A DNA stretch of 33,375 nucleotides, taken from HGM04593 sp045661205 (GTDB taxonomy: Bacteria; Bacteroidota; Bacteroidia; Bacteroidales; Bacteroidaceae). Each line of letters starts with the position of its first letter. Position 1 is the first letter of the stretch. Below the pieces are notes generated by a model. That model had not been told where the DNA came from, did not search any database, and worked only from the letters and a program-made list of their open reading frames with translations. This document shows, in pieces, positions 31,878 to 33,375 of this stretch. The translations under genes and the position numbers were made by a program. The stretch spans positions 1 through 33,375 of the forward strand of contig JAZRFE010000050.1 in NCBI GenBank assembly GCA_045661205.1, in the 5' to 3' direction.

Positions 31878-33375
31878 CTATTTCACATAAACCTTTTTAC
31901 CATTCACTATATAAATGCCCGGCGAAGTTATATTTTTTACTTTACGGCCACGTGCATCATAAATGACAGCATCGACCTCGTCGAATAATATACCGCCAAT
32001 ACCTGTAGAGACTGTGTAGCCTGCATTTACAGTGGCAATAAGGGCAGTAAGCTCATCGATGAGTGAAGGGCACAAGTTGTAGTATTTATTGTCTACAACC
32101 ACCTGAGACTGTGCAACCTTGGACATCATAGACTCTACATCAGTTGCAAGAGTCTCGCTCACAACCTCGATACCATCTTTGAAGGTGATTGAAGATGTGT
32201 TTGTAGTGTCCACAATAAGATTATAAACTTCGGTAGCCGATGCTATAAGCTCTTTAAGAGCCTTTTCATCAGCTTTCTCCTTTTTAGGGTTCACACACAC
32301 TAATCTCCACAAAGATTTTATATCATCGTGTTTCCAACCTACCACAACATGCTCATAACTACAATGTAGTGCCGATGATACATCCCCACTCTTATGCAGA
32401 TAATATTCGGCAAAACCACGCTCACCAACAGTTATTTTCACTGCCTCGGCCTGTTTGGAAGTTGTTGCTGACACACGACTATCCAACTGTAATACATTTA
32501 TATACTTACCGTTTGTGGAAATGTAGAATTCATTTGGCTTTCCTGTAGAAACAAATGTTAAACTGCGCGCTTTAGGTGTAGATGTTCCGGATTTACAAAC
32601 AAAATTGCCACCCTCGTAATAGATTGAATATTGAGGGAAATTGACATTATATAGCTGGTAGATGTTACCATCCTGTATCTTCACACGGTTGTTTTCATCA
32701 TCGGCAATGATTTTTGAAACCTCGGCATCTATTATTGTTGCCCACTCGCCGTATGTGTGCACACTTTGGTCTTTATTCTCGATGACAGCATTTGCGCTGT
32801 CGGTGAGAGCTATAAGTGTCGAAAGGGCACTTTCATAGTAGTAGCCAACATTTTTGTTTCCACTGTCTTTAAAATCCAAAATACCTTGAGCAGACACAAG
32901 CGCCTCGTTGAGAGCCTCAAGCTGTTCCTCTTCGGTTCCCTGATTCTTTGTTTTTACAGAAACCTCGGTGCCGTTGGCCGACACTGCCACTACATACACT
33001 TCATTGGCTATAGTCTCATCCGGGATTTCTATCTTGCGGAAATTGGAGAATGTAAGCAGCTTATTGTCGCTGTTGTACACTTTGAATCCTACAGCACCAC
33101 TACCATTTGAAATAATAATACTCTTTCCTGACTTACTGTAAACATACCCATCGGCAACGACTCCCATAGAGTCGGGTGAGAATGATGATACCTGACCAAC
33201 ATCGCCATATTTGCCGGGAGTATATTCGAGTTTAAGACCCTTGCCACCATCGGTACGCATGGGGTTTACCCTATCCTCTATGAACTGAACGGCTCCGGCA
33301 CGCTTGGGATATTTTGCCAGCTTTTTCTTTGTATCGTTAATCATTCTTTGTGTCGAATTTATGGTATAAGAGCCA
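31878..33375 (-). CDS. C-terminal part of a large secreted protein with YDxxGR tail (runs off right edge)
   Basis: The frame is open from the right edge: codons upstream of the Met at 33344 continue to 33375 without a stop ('GSYTINSTQR' precedes it), so that Met is probably internal and the gene starts outside the window. About 498 residues are visible. There is a beta-rich part ('GYVYSKSGKSIIISNGSGA'), a helical stretch ('EEQLEALNEALVSAQGILD'), and a lectin-like beta part ('QYSIYYEGGNFVCKSGTS', 'YLHKSGDVSSALHC', 'VVGWKHDDIKSLWRLV'). It ends 'VIYDARGRKVKN', then 'PGIYIVNGKKVYVK'. That ending is the short tail seen on many secreted Bacteroidales proteins and resembles type IX sorting signals. 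I cannot name the catalytic family; a secreted carbohydrate-active or adhesin-like protein is the best guess. Confidence 0.7.
   Translation of the reverse strand, partial: GSYTINSTQRMINDTKKKLAKYPKRAGAVQFIEDRVNPMRTDGGKGLKLEYTPGKYGDVGQVSSFSPDSMGVVADGYVYSKSGKSIIISNGSGAVGFKVYNSDNKLLTFSNFRKIEIPDETIANEVYVVAVSANGTEVSVKTKNQGTEEEQLEALNEALVSAQGILDFKDSGNKNVGYYYESALSTLIALTDSANAVIENKDQSVHTYGEWATIIDAEVSKIIADDENNRVKIQDGNIYQLYNVNFPQYSIYYEGGNFVCKSGTSTPKARSLTFVSTGKPNEFYISTNGKYINVLQLDSRVSATTSKQAEAVKITVGERGFAEYYLHKSGDVSSALHCSYEHVVVGWKHDDIKSLWRLVCVNPKKEKADEKALKELIASATEVYNLIVDTTNTSSITFKDGIEVVSETLATDVESMMSKVAQSQVVVDNKYYNLCPSLIDELTALIATVNAGYTVSTGIGGILFDEVDAVIYDARGRKVKNITSPGIYIVNGKKVYVK

Overview
The window looks like a chromosomal segment from an anaerobic gut- or oral-type Bacteroidota (order Bacteroidales). 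Support comes from the B12-dependent methylmalonyl-CoA mutase pair of the succinate/propionate pathway, ROK hexokinase beside class I ManA, a PorE-like TPR/PD40/OmpA lipoprotein, -7 boxes of the TAnnTTTG type, few obvious Shine-Dalgarno sequences, and secreted proteins ending in the short 'YDxxGR' tails common in Prevotella/Bacteroides/Muribaculaceae. The genus cannot be fixed from this sequence alone.

Layout. (1) 1-3423, minus strand: promoter, ilvE, trmB, mrp and the start of a secreted GH51-like glycosidase that runs off the left edge. (2) 3485-14263: a carbohydrate island. xseB and an AraC-type regulator lie on the minus strand. A divergent four-gene operon on the plus strand encodes a GH76-CBM-GH97-CBM fusion, a YghZ-type aldo/keto reductase, a second GH76 and a GH2 beta-galactosidase. 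(3) 14323-16576, minus: xseA and mnmA. The island therefore lies between the two exonuclease VII subunit genes. (4) 16721-19222, plus: MATE transporter, cytidylate-kinase-like protein, YfcE-type phosphoesterase. (5) 19286-25064, plus: mutA, mutB and topB, tightly packed. (6) 25173-26701, plus: lipoprotein/membrane protein, ECF sigma factor and small membrane protein, behind an ECF-style promoter. (7) 26759-27379, minus: DUF1080 lipoprotein, and 27510-29495, plus: OmpA/PD40 lipoprotein, divergent from it. (8) 29680-31650, plus: ROK kinase and ManA. (9) 31878 to the right edge, minus: the C-terminal part of a large secreted protein.

How the genes could work together. The island is predicted to cut an alpha-1,6-mannan backbone (two GH76 domains) and remove galactose-type decorations (retaining-type GH97, GH2), with the AraC protein as the likely local switch. 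No susC/susD pair is present in the window. Released mannose could be phosphorylated and isomerised by the ROK kinase and ManA encoded downstream, but that link is inferred. Housekeeping genes (tRNA modification, exonuclease VII, topoisomerase III, Mrp) surround the accessory block.

The three fully contained convergent junctions (14264-14322, 26702-26758, 31651-31877) carry long perfect hairpins that can stop transcription from both sides. No intergenic stretch exceeds 300 bases, and I saw no tRNA, rRNA, CRISPR array or complete insertion sequence. A 77-bp MITE-like inverted-repeat element sits at 31725-31801.
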